Below, in pieces: positions 11,214 to 21,300 of a stretch of DNA of 64,000 nt. The DNA comes from Dendrocalamus latiflorus (taxonomy: Eukaryota; Streptophyta; Magnoliopsida; Poales; Poaceae). Both the position numbers and the translations under genes were made by a program. The notes under the pieces are model-generated. The model had not been told where the DNA came from. It searched no databases and saw nothing but the letters and a program-made list of their open reading frames with translations. The DNA lies in contig CM029650.1 in assembly GCA_017311315.1 (NCBI GenBank), positions 20,493,374 to 20,557,373 of the forward strand, written 5' to 3'. Within the stretch, counting starts at the first letter, position 1, and every line of letters starts with the position of its first letter.

Positions 11214-12706
11214 TAACATGAGCGGAAACGGAAGCAGCTAAAAAAATTTAAAATTTACATTAGGAAAACGCATAATTAATTTTCATGAAAGTTAATCTTA
11301 CGTTGGTATGATTAACAACATGCTCATAAGAATTTTTTTTGCATCACCGTTGGGCACAAACGAAAAATTTAACATAATTTATCGCATGCAATTACAATTA
11401 ACTTTGGTCAAAGAGTAATAGCATAGCAAAAAATAAACATAATTGATTACATGCAATTACAATTAACGTTGGTCAAATAGTAATAGCATGTAAAACTAAA
11501 TACAGCCCTCCAATTGAATTTCCCGTTGGTTTCATTCGATTAGGGGCAGAACATTACGCAGCATAAAAGGGCATAATAATTTTCAGCAGCTTAGCAACAT
11601 TATCCGTTAATAATTTCATGAGGGACATCAAATAGTCATTAATTAAACATGAGATAAACCATAAATGCATAAAATATATATTCCTAAAATAAAACCTCAA
11701 CAACCTGAAGTATATACCATAAAACAATTTCATGTATATATGCCTAAATATATGCAGAAATACATAAGATTACGCACTGCTGGGCCAAAAAACCCAACAG
11801 CCCCCTTTCTTCCTTTTTTTCTCGGCCTGTGCTTATAGCATTTAGCCCATAAAACCCTCGGGGCCCAAAAACTCCCGCACGGGGCCTGGCCCGCGGCCGC
11901 CACTGACCCATAAATCAGCGCTCCACGTGCGCGCCATTGGATCAACATCAGACGGCTGGAAACACAGCCAGCCCATAAACTTTCGGCCCGCAAGAAAGAA
12001 GACCATCCGATCTAATCGGACGGCTCACGCCTGTTGCAGCTGAGACAAGAGGAGGCAAAAACCCTAACCCTAAACTCACTGCATCCATTCTCCACGCGGA
12101 AAAACCGGAGCACGGGCGGTGGCGGGCGCGTGACTGGCGGCGTACGCGCGGCACGGCTCCCTGGGAGGCGGCAGCGGGCGGCAACCCTGCGACGGCGACG
12201 ACCCCAAAGGGAGCAGGGGCGGCGGCCCGAAGGCAGCGCGGGGAACTGCGGCGACCGCACGAAGCGGCGGCGGCGGCTCCGCGCGATGCGACGGCGCAAG
12301 GCGTCGGCTGCGGCACTCGCGACCCTGAGAGGAGCGGCGGCCGGGTGGCGCAACGGAGCGGCGCGGTGACGGCGGGGCGGCGGCTCCCGCACGGCGCACG
12401 CGCGCATAGCGGCGGCGTTCTACACCGGCGACGGCGCCCGTAAGACCCCCTCCCCCCGTTTTTTTTTGTTCTTTCCGATCCGAAGATCCATCATGATTTG
12501 GGGATTTGGGGAAAACTACTTTAGGGTTTATCATGATTTGGGGTTTCTAGGGTTCGGGATTCATCATAAACCGGGGAAAAAACTTTAGGATTTGCATAAA
12601 ATTTTGGATTCCCCTCCTTCTAACATGCTACCCGAGCCCAAGAACAGCCCTAATCCGAGACATAAGCATGCAAATCGATAGCCTAGGGTTCTTAGAGAAA
12701 CTAGCG
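11214..12706 (-). other. Copia-1 5' leader with GC-rich block
   Basis: About 1.5 kb lies between the primer-binding site and gag on the element's strand. The gag-proximal 500 bp is AT-rich. The part at 12010-12450 is extremely GC-rich and C/G-skewed, so every frame stays open by composition; these frames are not credible genes. The PBS-proximal 250 bp contains repeated AACCCTA-type motifs. Confidence 0.7.
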
Positions 12707-12720
12707 TGGCTCTGATACCA
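12707..12720 (-). other. Copia-1 primer-binding site (initiator tRNA-Met)
   Basis: On the minus strand this reads TGGTATCAGAGCCA, the complement of the 3' end of plant initiator tRNA-Met. It lies 2 bp from the 5' LTR, as expected for priming of minus-strand DNA synthesis. Confidence 0.93.
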
Positions 12721-12722
12721 AA

Positions 12723-13221
12723 TGTAAGCCTTAAAAGATTCATGCATAACATCAAGCCACTAGTCCAGCACTAGAACACCTAGGGTTAGAGGGGGTCGGG
12801 AGACTCACGGTCGCCGATGAAAGCCATTGAGCGAAGACCCGTGCCTGCGTGATGCAGGCGTGAGGACGAGTCGGCGAAGACCGCAGTGTCGCCGGTGTAC
12901 GGAGTGTCGCCGGCGGAGTCCTGCAGAGGCGGCGGCGACGGCGACGGCCTTCCCGTTGCTAGCAGCGCGTAGTAGATCGGGTGTCTTTAGGGTTTGTGCA
13001 GGGCTTTTGGCTCTCACGTCGACAACGACGTACGGGAGAGGTCGGTACCCATCCTTTATATAGCGCTGTTGCAACGGGGGACCGTAACCATGGCTTGATT
13101 GGGTACCCCCGATCAGGGCGCTAAAAAACAGGGACGCCCAATCAGGGCGCTGAAATTCAGGGACGTGGGTTTCCCCACGTCTCCCTCGTCTCGGCCGTTT
13201 GGCCTGAGATCAATACCAACA
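12723..13221 (-). repeat. Copia-1 right LTR (5' LTR)
   Basis: This 499-bp copy of the left LTR has the same TGTAAGCC start and ATACCAACA end and a TATA-like box at 13053-13063 for the minus strand. It has one extra 6-bp GGCGAC-type unit and about five base differences. As the 5' LTR it would hold the element promoter, firing away from the RLK transmembrane exon and antisense to the host gene. Confidence 0.93.
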
Positions 13222-13974
13222 AAGGACACACACTGTTGTCATCATCGTCTTTGCTATTGCCGGTGTTCTTGTTGGATTGTGCTTGCTTGCTGCTATTGTT
13301 ATGGTCTCATTATCCAAGAGAATTTATCGTGTTGAAGATGAAGGACCATCAGCTGAGGAGGGCGTTGCTCAAATCATCAACGGCCACCCCATAACCAATG
13401 AACAGCATCCACACCTCTTCAATTGAGTTAGTGAAAGCAATGGAAGCAGTCTCCAGTCACAACAACATCTTTCTGAAGACAAGGTTCTGCACCTACTACA
13501 AGGCCGTGATGCCAAATGGGTCGACCTACTCTGTTAAGAAGCTCGATTGGAGTGACAAGATTTTCCAAATTGGTAGCCAAGAGGAGTATGGTCATGAGCT
13601 TGAGGTACTCGGGAAGCTTTCCAATTCCAATGTCATGGTGCCATTGGCCTATGTGTTGACAGAAGACAGCGCATACCTCCTCTATGAGCATGTGTACAAG
13701 GGCACGGTGTTTGACTTCCTTCACGGTGGAATATCAGATGTTCTGGACTGGTCCTGACGGTATAGCATTGCCTTGGGGGTGGCCCAAGGGCTGACTTTTC
13801 TTCATGAGTGCACTCAGCCAGTTCTGCTTCTTGATCTGTCGACAAGGACCATCCACTTCAAGTCAATGAACGAGCCTCAGATTGGAGATATTGAGCTTTA
13901 CAAAATTATTGATCCTTCGAAGAGCTCTGGGAGCCTTCCAACCATTGCTGGTACAGTTGGTTATATTCCACCAG
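13222..13974 (+). pseudogene. LRR-RLK pseudogene, middle part (transmembrane helix and kinase N-lobe)
   Basis: The interrupted exon resumes after the AAGGA duplication. A hydrophobic helix (VVIIVFAIAGVLVGLCLLAA) is followed by a basic stop-transfer and an acidic juxtamembrane segment. A +1 frameshift at about 13397 precedes the kinase-like domain (NIFLKTRFCTYYKAVMPNG, and YSVKKLDW with the ATP-binding-type Lys). A TGA at 13755-13757 replaces what is probably Arg after VLDWS. The positions normally held by HRD and DFG read LLDLSTRTI and IGDIELYKI, so this kinase family member looks catalytically dead by design. The exon ends at 13974 at a GT donor with a phase-1 junction. Confidence 0.88.
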
Positions 13975-16463
13975 GTAAGGCAGACTATTCTGATTCAATT
14001 TGAGCACCTAATTGTCAACTTACGCTGAAACTGTTGCGAAGTGAATGTTATTTGTTAATGTCATCTATTTCTTGTCGGTAGCGAACTCTTGAAGTAATTT
14101 GCTTGACTATAATTCTGTTCGAACAGTAGCTGCAAAAATCAATCGCCCCATAATTCTGTCTATACTGAAAGCGCTAGTCTTAGAAGTGATCTTGTTTCCG
14201 TTGTTTAGTTGTATCTGAGTCTATATACGTGTATGATTTCGTTGCCATGTATAAGTCCGAGTAGAGGTACGAGTCGGTTTCTTGCTTGTCCTGTCTGTAG
14301 CCTTTATAAGGCACAGCTGAGCCTTGTAAACGAGGGGTGGCGATTGGACGTGATCCAGAGGAAGAAGCAATAAAGAAGAAAGTGGAGCGGTTTGGCTCCA
14401 AGGGGAAAACATGCGTGCTCACTCGGCGACGTTGTTTTTTGCCTGCTGTTTCTTCTCTTCAGAGGTGCACGGGAGACAGCAGAAGGCGTGTGTGTGTGCA
14501 TGTGCCATCCAAGACGTGAAGAAATGTGAGAGCAACTGAGCAAGGGCCAGGGCGGGCGCATCACACGTGTGCCAGCAGGCTGCTCCATCACGTCGTCGGG
14601 TCCCACGGAGGTCACGTCACAGGCAGGAGGCAGCAGGAGAGCTGTGGTGTGTGCGATCAGGTTTCCGAAGAAATCAGAAAAAATTGCAACAAGTGGTATG
14701 AGAACCTAAGCATCTAACATCTCTCAAGTGTGGTGTGCATAATTCATATGTGAGGAGAGATTGTTGGAAAATAGTTCCACATAGATTGTAGCAAAGAAAA
14801 AAGCACAATTTATAAGTGTGAGGGAGACTCCACCCATTAGACTAGTCTTTTAGAGGTAGAAGACCCAATACCACTTATAAGGTTATTGTTTGAGGGACTT
14901 ACTTGCGGGCAGTCCATGGGCTTAGATGCGTGTGGTGCGCAGCCTATTCAAGACCTAGGGACCGAAGGAGTAAACCTGGTTGGATTTGACAGGGTGCCGG
15001 GGTCCGGATCTAACAGAGATCAGCCCACATCAAATGCTCAAAGTCGACGCTTCTCATATGTTCTTCAGATACCACCAAAATCAGAAGACTCTGATACCAC
15101 TTATTGTAATTTTTCTCCTTTCTTTCATTTCTAATTTAGATGTACCCCATCCCCTATTTCACATCTGTAGGATCGTCGATGACAATCAGAGAGGGGTGAA
15201 TGATTACAAAGCGTCTAGCGGAGCTTTTCTTAAAATTTATTATTATTTTTAACGTACAAATTACATAAGCACACAAAAAAATATCCAGCCACAATGCATA
15301 CAAAACAATCTATATTTTTTCTCCAATGGATGCATGAATCACAAGCATTAAGACTTAATGCCAAACATAAAAAACATAAGAACTAATTAGCCTTACCGAA
15401 TTACCTTGCACTAATCACTTTCCTTCTCTCCTTATACACAAAAGTCACAGCATCTATGTGTGTAGAAGCCTCCGAAAGCCACTTGATTTTTTAATCCTGC
15501 ATGCAAAGTTGATCTCGGCTTGATCTTTGACGTGATGGCTGGTTCATAGTGCGTGGCTGCCCACACGATTACTGTGCGTGCGTCCGCTGGAGAACCTAGC
15601 AAGGACTGTCACGACTCCAAACGCACTGGTGCTTCAATCGGGCGACGCACACGCACAAAAGTTCCAAGCCCTGGTGTTGCCTCGGGGACGTTGGAGAGAT
15701 GAGGACGACGTGAACAAGAAAACACGCCGTCAGGAATTTTTCTTTCGAAGAGATCTATAATTTTATTTCTGAATCATGGTGGTTACAAAGTACCCTCTTA
15801 GCACCTCTAAATTTTAGCAAAAAATTAGTTTTTCAAAAAGCCACCGGGGTTAGCCCCTAACCTCATATCTATTTATAGTCTAGAGCTCAAAACATGAGCT
15901 GAGCCTAAGCCCACGAGTTTTAATCCAATTCCAATAGCAAAGGGACCCGAAACATTTCCTAACACGGATTTTTCTAAATTACAACTTTTCTAATTTACCA
16001 CGTGTCGAAACCTCCAGGACCGCACCTCCCGTAGTTTCTCCACGCATCATCCATCACGTGCCATAGGCTTCGAACTGCACTTCCGTAGCTCCAACACGTA
16101 TCATCCATATTTGATCTCCATGTGCCCCAAGCATGAGCCCGGTCATCTCGTGACCTCTTTGACCGTCTGAATCTCGGATCTTCCATCCTATTTCCGGTCT
16201 ACCTCGTCACTGACCATGATCGTTTCCATGCTCAATTTGCACATGCAAAGACCAAAGAATATTTTTCCAGTACAAGTTCGTCCCAACTTGACCAACATCA
16301 GTCCACACACGCCACACGGCTCGTATAACATCGATAAGCAGTATTATCAAATAAATATCATAAATTAGCCATTGTTAATTATTTATCACTAAAATATTTT
16401 AGATCTAGCTACATAGTCTAACAACATTAACAAATTTTTTCACTAGTACTAAATTGATTGCAG
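13975..16463 (+). other. RLK intron carrying repeat insertions
   Basis: GT at 13975 and AG at 16462-16463 join GYIPP to EYAYTM in frame (phase 1). The 2.5-kb intron holds a TRIM fragment (14692-15015). It also holds a further stretch (about 15090-16350) that looks like unclassified repeat DNA: a second PBS-like TGGTATCAGAGT read on the minus strand near 15090-15101, and a run resembling LTR sequence after it. No exon was seen inside. Confidence 0.75.
14692..15015 (+). mobile_element. TRIM fragment (internal region plus 3' LTR) in the RLK intron
   Basis: This sequence matches the complement of the TRIM at 24928-30930. A PBS-like TGGTATGAGAACC lies near 14694; a short internal region with CTAACATCTC and a purine-rich tract ends at 14761; the LTR runs 14762-15015 (TGTTGG to CTAACA, 254 bp). 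No 5' LTR is visible upstream, so the copy is truncated. It is more diverged than the nested copy. Confidence 0.72.
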
Positions 16464-16771
16464 AGTATGCATACACTATGAGGCTAACGATGGCTGGCAA
16501 CGTCTACAGCTTTGGAGTCATCTTACTGGAGCTGTTGACCGGGAAACCATCAGTCAGTGACGGCATCGAGTCAGCCAAGTGGGCTCTGAGTCTTTCAGCT
16601 AGCCTTGATCAAAGGGAGCAGATCCTTGACACCAGGGTCTCAACAACTTCAGTTGCTGTTCACAGCCAGATGCTGTCGGTCCTGAATATCGCCCTCGCCT
16701 GCGTTGCTTTCTCTCCGGATGGTCGGCCAAAGATGCGCAGCGTCCTGAGGATGCTCTTCAACGCAAAGTGA
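16464..16771 (+). pseudogene. LRR-RLK pseudogene, last exon (kinase C-lobe)
   Basis: After the AG at 16463 the exon encodes EYAYTMRLTMAGNVYSFGVI, matching subdomains VIII-IX of plant RLKs, with LLELLTGKPS and the subdomain XI segment DGRPKMRSVLRMLF. It ends at TGA 16769-16771. This exon is open and well preserved, but it depends on the broken upstream exon. The activation segment lacks DFG upstream, consistent with a pseudokinase lineage. Confidence 0.88.
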
Positions 16772-18320
16772 AGCGAAGAAATATGTTTTGGTAGCTCAGG
16801 TAAGTCCCGAATGGAGTTTGTTCCTTTTGCTTTGTTTGTGGATGTCAGCACACAGGTGATCATTGTATAGCACCATAGCGCCATAGTTCAAGGTAGATTA
16901 TGACATGGTCGATGAGTTGAGTGATTAGGTGTCACGTCCAGGGATTACTGTTTGTGCGTAATGTTCATGGCACTGTAGCAGATGGAGTAGATTGGGTAGG
17001 ATAGAGATAAAGTATTTAGTTTTTTTATTAGATGTGTTTATTGCTTTATAGATATATTCTATTTGTTAGAGATAGAAATTATTTTTTAAAAGTTAAATTG
17101 AATTATCTATATAAAAGGAACAGCATGTATCTGTTATTATCAAGCAATGAATAATAAAGAAGTTGTTACATGCTGAAATTACCGTTTGCGTGTACTGTTC
17201 ATACATCTAAACAATACCTACATCACTTTAGCAGCCGCACATGGCAAGATTAAATTGGTTAGGATAGAAATAAGAATAATTTACTATCTTATAGATATAT
17301 TGTATTTGTTAGAGATAGAGATTATTTATTAAAGATCAAGTTGAGTTATCTCTATAAAAGAGACATCATGTATCTATTTTATCATCAAGCAATGAATAAT
17401 GAAGAAGTATTTTTATGTCCCCAATTCTCAGCTCTGGTCTCTTCTCTAGACCGGCTACTCTAGATCCATTTTTTCCTTAATCAGTGCCCTTTTTCGTCCA
17501 ACGCTATTCTAACTTAAGCTGTTTTCGTCCGATCTTCTTTCGATAAATATTTATTCTATTAGGAACTAAGATTCATGATGATATTAGATATCTGTTTTGA
17601 GTGGAAACATTGTACGATTTCTATGTTGTAACATCAGAGTGATGATTATTAGCAAAAGCTCAAAAACAGTGTGTATTCTGCTTCTCATTTAGAAGTAGGG
17701 TCCACTGTTTTGCTGGCTAGTTAAGTAGAGCTTTGCATTGGTCATGGGTAGTTCAACTAAAATCGCTGCAAATCATCAATTAAAATCCCTGTAGTCAGAT
17801 TTTGAGTTGATCATGCAACATGACACTACCAGTTGACATAATCTATGTTTCCATCATTTTCTCGCTGAGGTTTTTTTAGTTCTTGAGCTGCAAGCCTGCA
17901 CCTTGTTTTTTAGCCACATTTACATTTCAGTCTCATTTTTCGGACTTCCCAGTAATTACAGAACTTCTTTTTTTTTTTGTTCTGAATAACTTAACATGAG
18001 CCCCCTCAAATACTTCAGATGAAAAGCATGAACGAAGCAAATGAAAAAAAAGGGTAATAAAAATAAAATAAAAAATAGTAAGCCTGATGGCCATTGGGCT
18101 TGCTGTTAGTGAGTTTTGGACTTGGGCGGCATCAGTACTTCAGTAGCCCAAACCTTGGCATCCCCCGCCTCCAGCGTCGTCGTCCTCGGCTAATCCGCCC
18201 CGCCGCCGATACTCCCAAGGCAGCGGCAGCCAACAATAACAAGCGGAGCAAACCAACTCAAAACCTTGCCACACTCTCCCCTCCCCCCTGTCCGCCCGCG
18301 GTCGCCTCCGCGACCCCGCA
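16772..18320. other. Spacer between RLK pseudogene and E2 gene
   Basis: This holds a tandem pair of LTR-like repeats (16944-17412, listed separately) and, from 17420 on, AT-rich sequence with no recognisable gene. The last 250 bp should contain the E2 promoter and 5' leader; I see no distinctive motif there. Confidence 0.5.
16944..17412 (+). repeat. Two tandem LTR-like repeats of about 234 bp
   Basis: Copy 1 (16944-17177) and copy 2 (17178-17412) both begin ATTAC(T/C)GTTTG. Both share GATAGAGAT-type segments, a TATA-like TCTATATAAAAG or TCTCTATAAAAG, then CATGTATCTGTT/CATGTATCTATT and a closing CAAGCAATGAATAAT. This layout of TATA box, short leader and AATAAT-rich end resembles a small LTR, but no TG...CA ends or target duplication were found. 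They could be a collapsed LTR pair or a duplicated LTR fragment. Confidence 0.6.
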
Positions 18321-21300
18321 ATGGCCGGCCTCCTCCACCTCCAGTCCACCTTCCTCCCGTCCTCGGCCTCCTCCCCGCTCCGCGCCGCCGCCGGCACCTC
18401 CCGCCAGTGCCGCCCCCGCCAGCGCCGCGCGTGTCGGGTGGAGGCCAAGATCCGGGAGATCTTCATGCCGGCGCTCAGCTCCACCATGACCGAGGGCAAG
18501 ATCGTCTCCTGGGCCGCTGCCGAGGGCGACCGCCTCGCCAAGGGCGACCCCGTCGTCGTCGTCGAGTCCGACAAGGCCGACATGGACGTCGAGACCTTCC
18601 ACGACGGGTTCCTCGCCGCCGTCCTCGTCCCCGCTGGCGAGTCCGCACCCGTCGGCTCCGCCATCGCGCTCCTCGCCGAGTCCGAGGACGAGATCCCTCT
18701 CGCACAGTCCCAGGCAGCATCCTTCTCCTCCGCCCCCGCCTCGTCGCCGCCACCCCAAGAAACCGCTGCCCAAGAAGCATCCCCTCCTCCTCCGCCTCCT
18801 CCGGCAAAGGTAGCACCAGTAGCAGTCTCTGCTCCGGCGTCGCCCTCGCCAGCAACACAAGGCGGGGCGCGGGTAGTTGCGTCGCCGTACGCCAAGAAGC
18901 TCGCCAAGGACCTCAACGTTGATCTTTTCTCAATTACTGGGTCTGGCCCAGGCGGGCGAATTGTGGCAAAGGATGTCGAGGCTGCAGCGGCTGCGCCCAA
19001 GAAGCTGGCACCAGTGGCAGCAGCACGGCCGGATGTGCCATTGGGGTCGACGGTGCCATTCACCACAATGCAGGGCGCTGTGAGCAAGAACATGGTGGAG
19101 AGCCTTGCCGTGCCCACATTCAGAGTCGGGTACACTATCACGACTGATGCTCTTGATGAGCTCTACAAGAAAGTGAGCGTCTTTTGTTTTTGCAATGTTC
19201 TATGATTCTTATGCTAGTGCTATACTGTGGGATGACTGGATAAAGGAGTGACCTTCTTGCAGATTAAGGCGAAGGGGGTGACAATGACGGCCCTGTTGGC
19301 AAAGGCAACCGCAATGGCGCTGGTGCAACACCCCGTGGTGAACTCCAGCTGCAGGGATGGGAAGAGCTTCACTTACAACAGTAGCATCAACATTGCTGTG
19401 GCAGTGGCAATGGATGGTGGGTTGATTACTCCAGTGCTTCAGGATGCTGATAAGGTTGAATGATTTCTGTATTTGTTGTATATACTGAGGGGTGATGCTT
19501 ATGATGATACTTTTGCTAAGTGGGTGGTTAATTGTTGGTTTATGCAGGTTGACATTTATTCATTGTCAAGGAAATGGAAGGAGTTGGTTGATAAGGCTCG
19601 AGCAAAGCAGCTCCAGCCCCATGAGTACAACTCTGGTATTTTCCTTGTTTTACACACAAAATTGAATCTGTAGTGCATTAATATGCATCTTTTCTATATT
19701 CTGATTCTGATGGTTATAGGGAATTAACTGTTGTCTGATAGTACGTACCACCGTGGGTGGAGCTTGGGCCGAAATGGAGCAGGGGCCAGGCATTAAAGAA
19801 CAATAGATTGTGTGGAAAATGAGTGACTAATTTCAAACCCAACTAATGGATTTTTAACAAGGCTGAGGGGGCCATGGTCCATGTTGGCCTGTGAGAAGCT
19901 CTGCCATTGCGTACTACTTAGTAAATTCATGTTCAGTGAAGCCTGAGTAACATAATCTGGTAGATATTGCTTCAATTGTGTCCTTAATTTTTCTTATGAT
20001 ATTGACTCTCTTTCATTCCGTATAACTTAATTGGGCAAGTTTTTAAAAAGGTGTAAGCCTCAGTGTAGAAATTGGCAAAACTTGCTTTTAGAGTGGTAGC
20101 TGTTGTAGTTAAGGATGATCCTCTTCATTCTTTATATTTCTATACGGAATAAATACTATCATATCTACAATACATCATGGCCTTGTTTTAGGTTTTTATT
20201 ACCATCGTTCAAATTTTATGTACGCTTCTAGATGTGTGTTCTCATAATGGTCAAGTATGCATTGTATCAGTGCCCGTTCTCTTAATTGAGTCCTGATATC
20301 AAGAGTAGTACCCTTTGGGTACTTCGGTAGTTTTATTAGCTGTGACTTGCTAAGTACTTTCTTAGCTGTGCCATTCTTTTACACTAATTACTAAGAGTCC
20401 TGTGGTGCTGAATAATAATCCATTAGCTGCAGTTCTAGCCTTCTAGGAGTATGGTAAAGTAATAGACTAGTTTTTGGTGTGATGATTCTACAACACATGC
20501 TCCGTACCATAATTTTTGTTTATCAGGGTTTAGGTTCTTGGCGGGGCTGAAAACCGGCTGGTTTTCTAGAAACTGTCTAACTCTATTTTTTTAAAAGGAG
20601 GTCTGGTTCACCGCCCCTAAACCCCATTTTTCATCACAACTTCCATAGAAACAATGCCTAACTCCCAACTTCTATTCATTAGATTTCAAAACCCTGGTAT
20701 GTACCGAGATATCTCATTCCATTTCCAGGGATAGAAAACAAGGATAGTTTCCCAAGCTAATCATTTGTTTACGGCCTGGAATGGACCCAGTTACAACTTA
20801 CAGGCCTGTTTTTTTTCCTGGTTTCTGCACTATGATCTGACACTTGGCTCTTCAATTGTAATATTTCTGGCTTAGAATAAACCTCCATGTTAAAAGACAT
20901 CCAAGTTTTCTTGAATGAACATTTTTAGTTTACCTGTTAATCTGAGGAAGTGAGGATGAGAGTAGGCCAGAGAAGTTCTGACATAATTTAGATTAGCTTT
21001 GTCTGGTTGACTATAGATTGGAGTCCCGTTTAAGCTTATGGCATATATTTACAATTTAACCCGTTTTTTGGTTTGGTGTATTCCCAATTTACAACTCCCA
21101 GACATGGATTCAGAGCTTCATCTGAAAAACCTTGTGCTAATACTGTAGTGTATTATCTGAGGGCCTCTTTTTTTCAGCTCGTAAAAGCTGTTTTTCAGCT
21201 TTTCTACAGTAAATAGTTTTTAAACGAAGTGTTTTTTCAAGATGAGGTCTATAAGTTTATTATAGTATATACTGTAGCAACTTCATTTATATCGGTCAAA

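Larger units (their letters stand above)
6329..13221 (-). mobile_element. Copia-1: full-length Ty1/Copia LTR retrotransposon inserted in the RLK exon
   Basis: The 6893-bp element has two LTRs beginning TG and ending CA. It is flanked by the perfect 5-bp duplication AAGGA (6324-6328 and 13222-13226). Coding is on the minus strand, antisense to the host gene, so the 5' LTR is the right-hand one. Domain order on the minus strand is gag, protease, integrase, reverse transcriptase, RNase H, which defines Copia. The LTRs differ by about 5 substitutions and one 6-bp indel in about 493 bp by hand alignment, so the insertion is recent. It is no longer able to make its polyprotein: a TGA replaces a conserved Trp codon at 9871-9873, and a 47-bp tandem duplication at 9415-9508 breaks the integrase frame. 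Confidence 0.95.

Noticed and set aside
12012..12534. Several overlapping open frames of 110-150 codons
   Set aside because: They arise from extreme GC content in the Copia-1 leader; all frames are open, low in complexity and unlike any protein.
14757..15020. Solo LTR with target duplication GAGAT
   Set aside because: GAGAT is present on both sides, but the left one is the end of the purine tract, and TRIM internal sequence continues upstream to a PBS-like site. The copy is internal region plus LTR, not a solo LTR.
18140..19141. 333-codon minus-strand frame over E2 exon 1
   Set aside because: It is the antisense shadow of the GC-rich E2 first exon, whose sense frame has clear lipoyl and binding domains.
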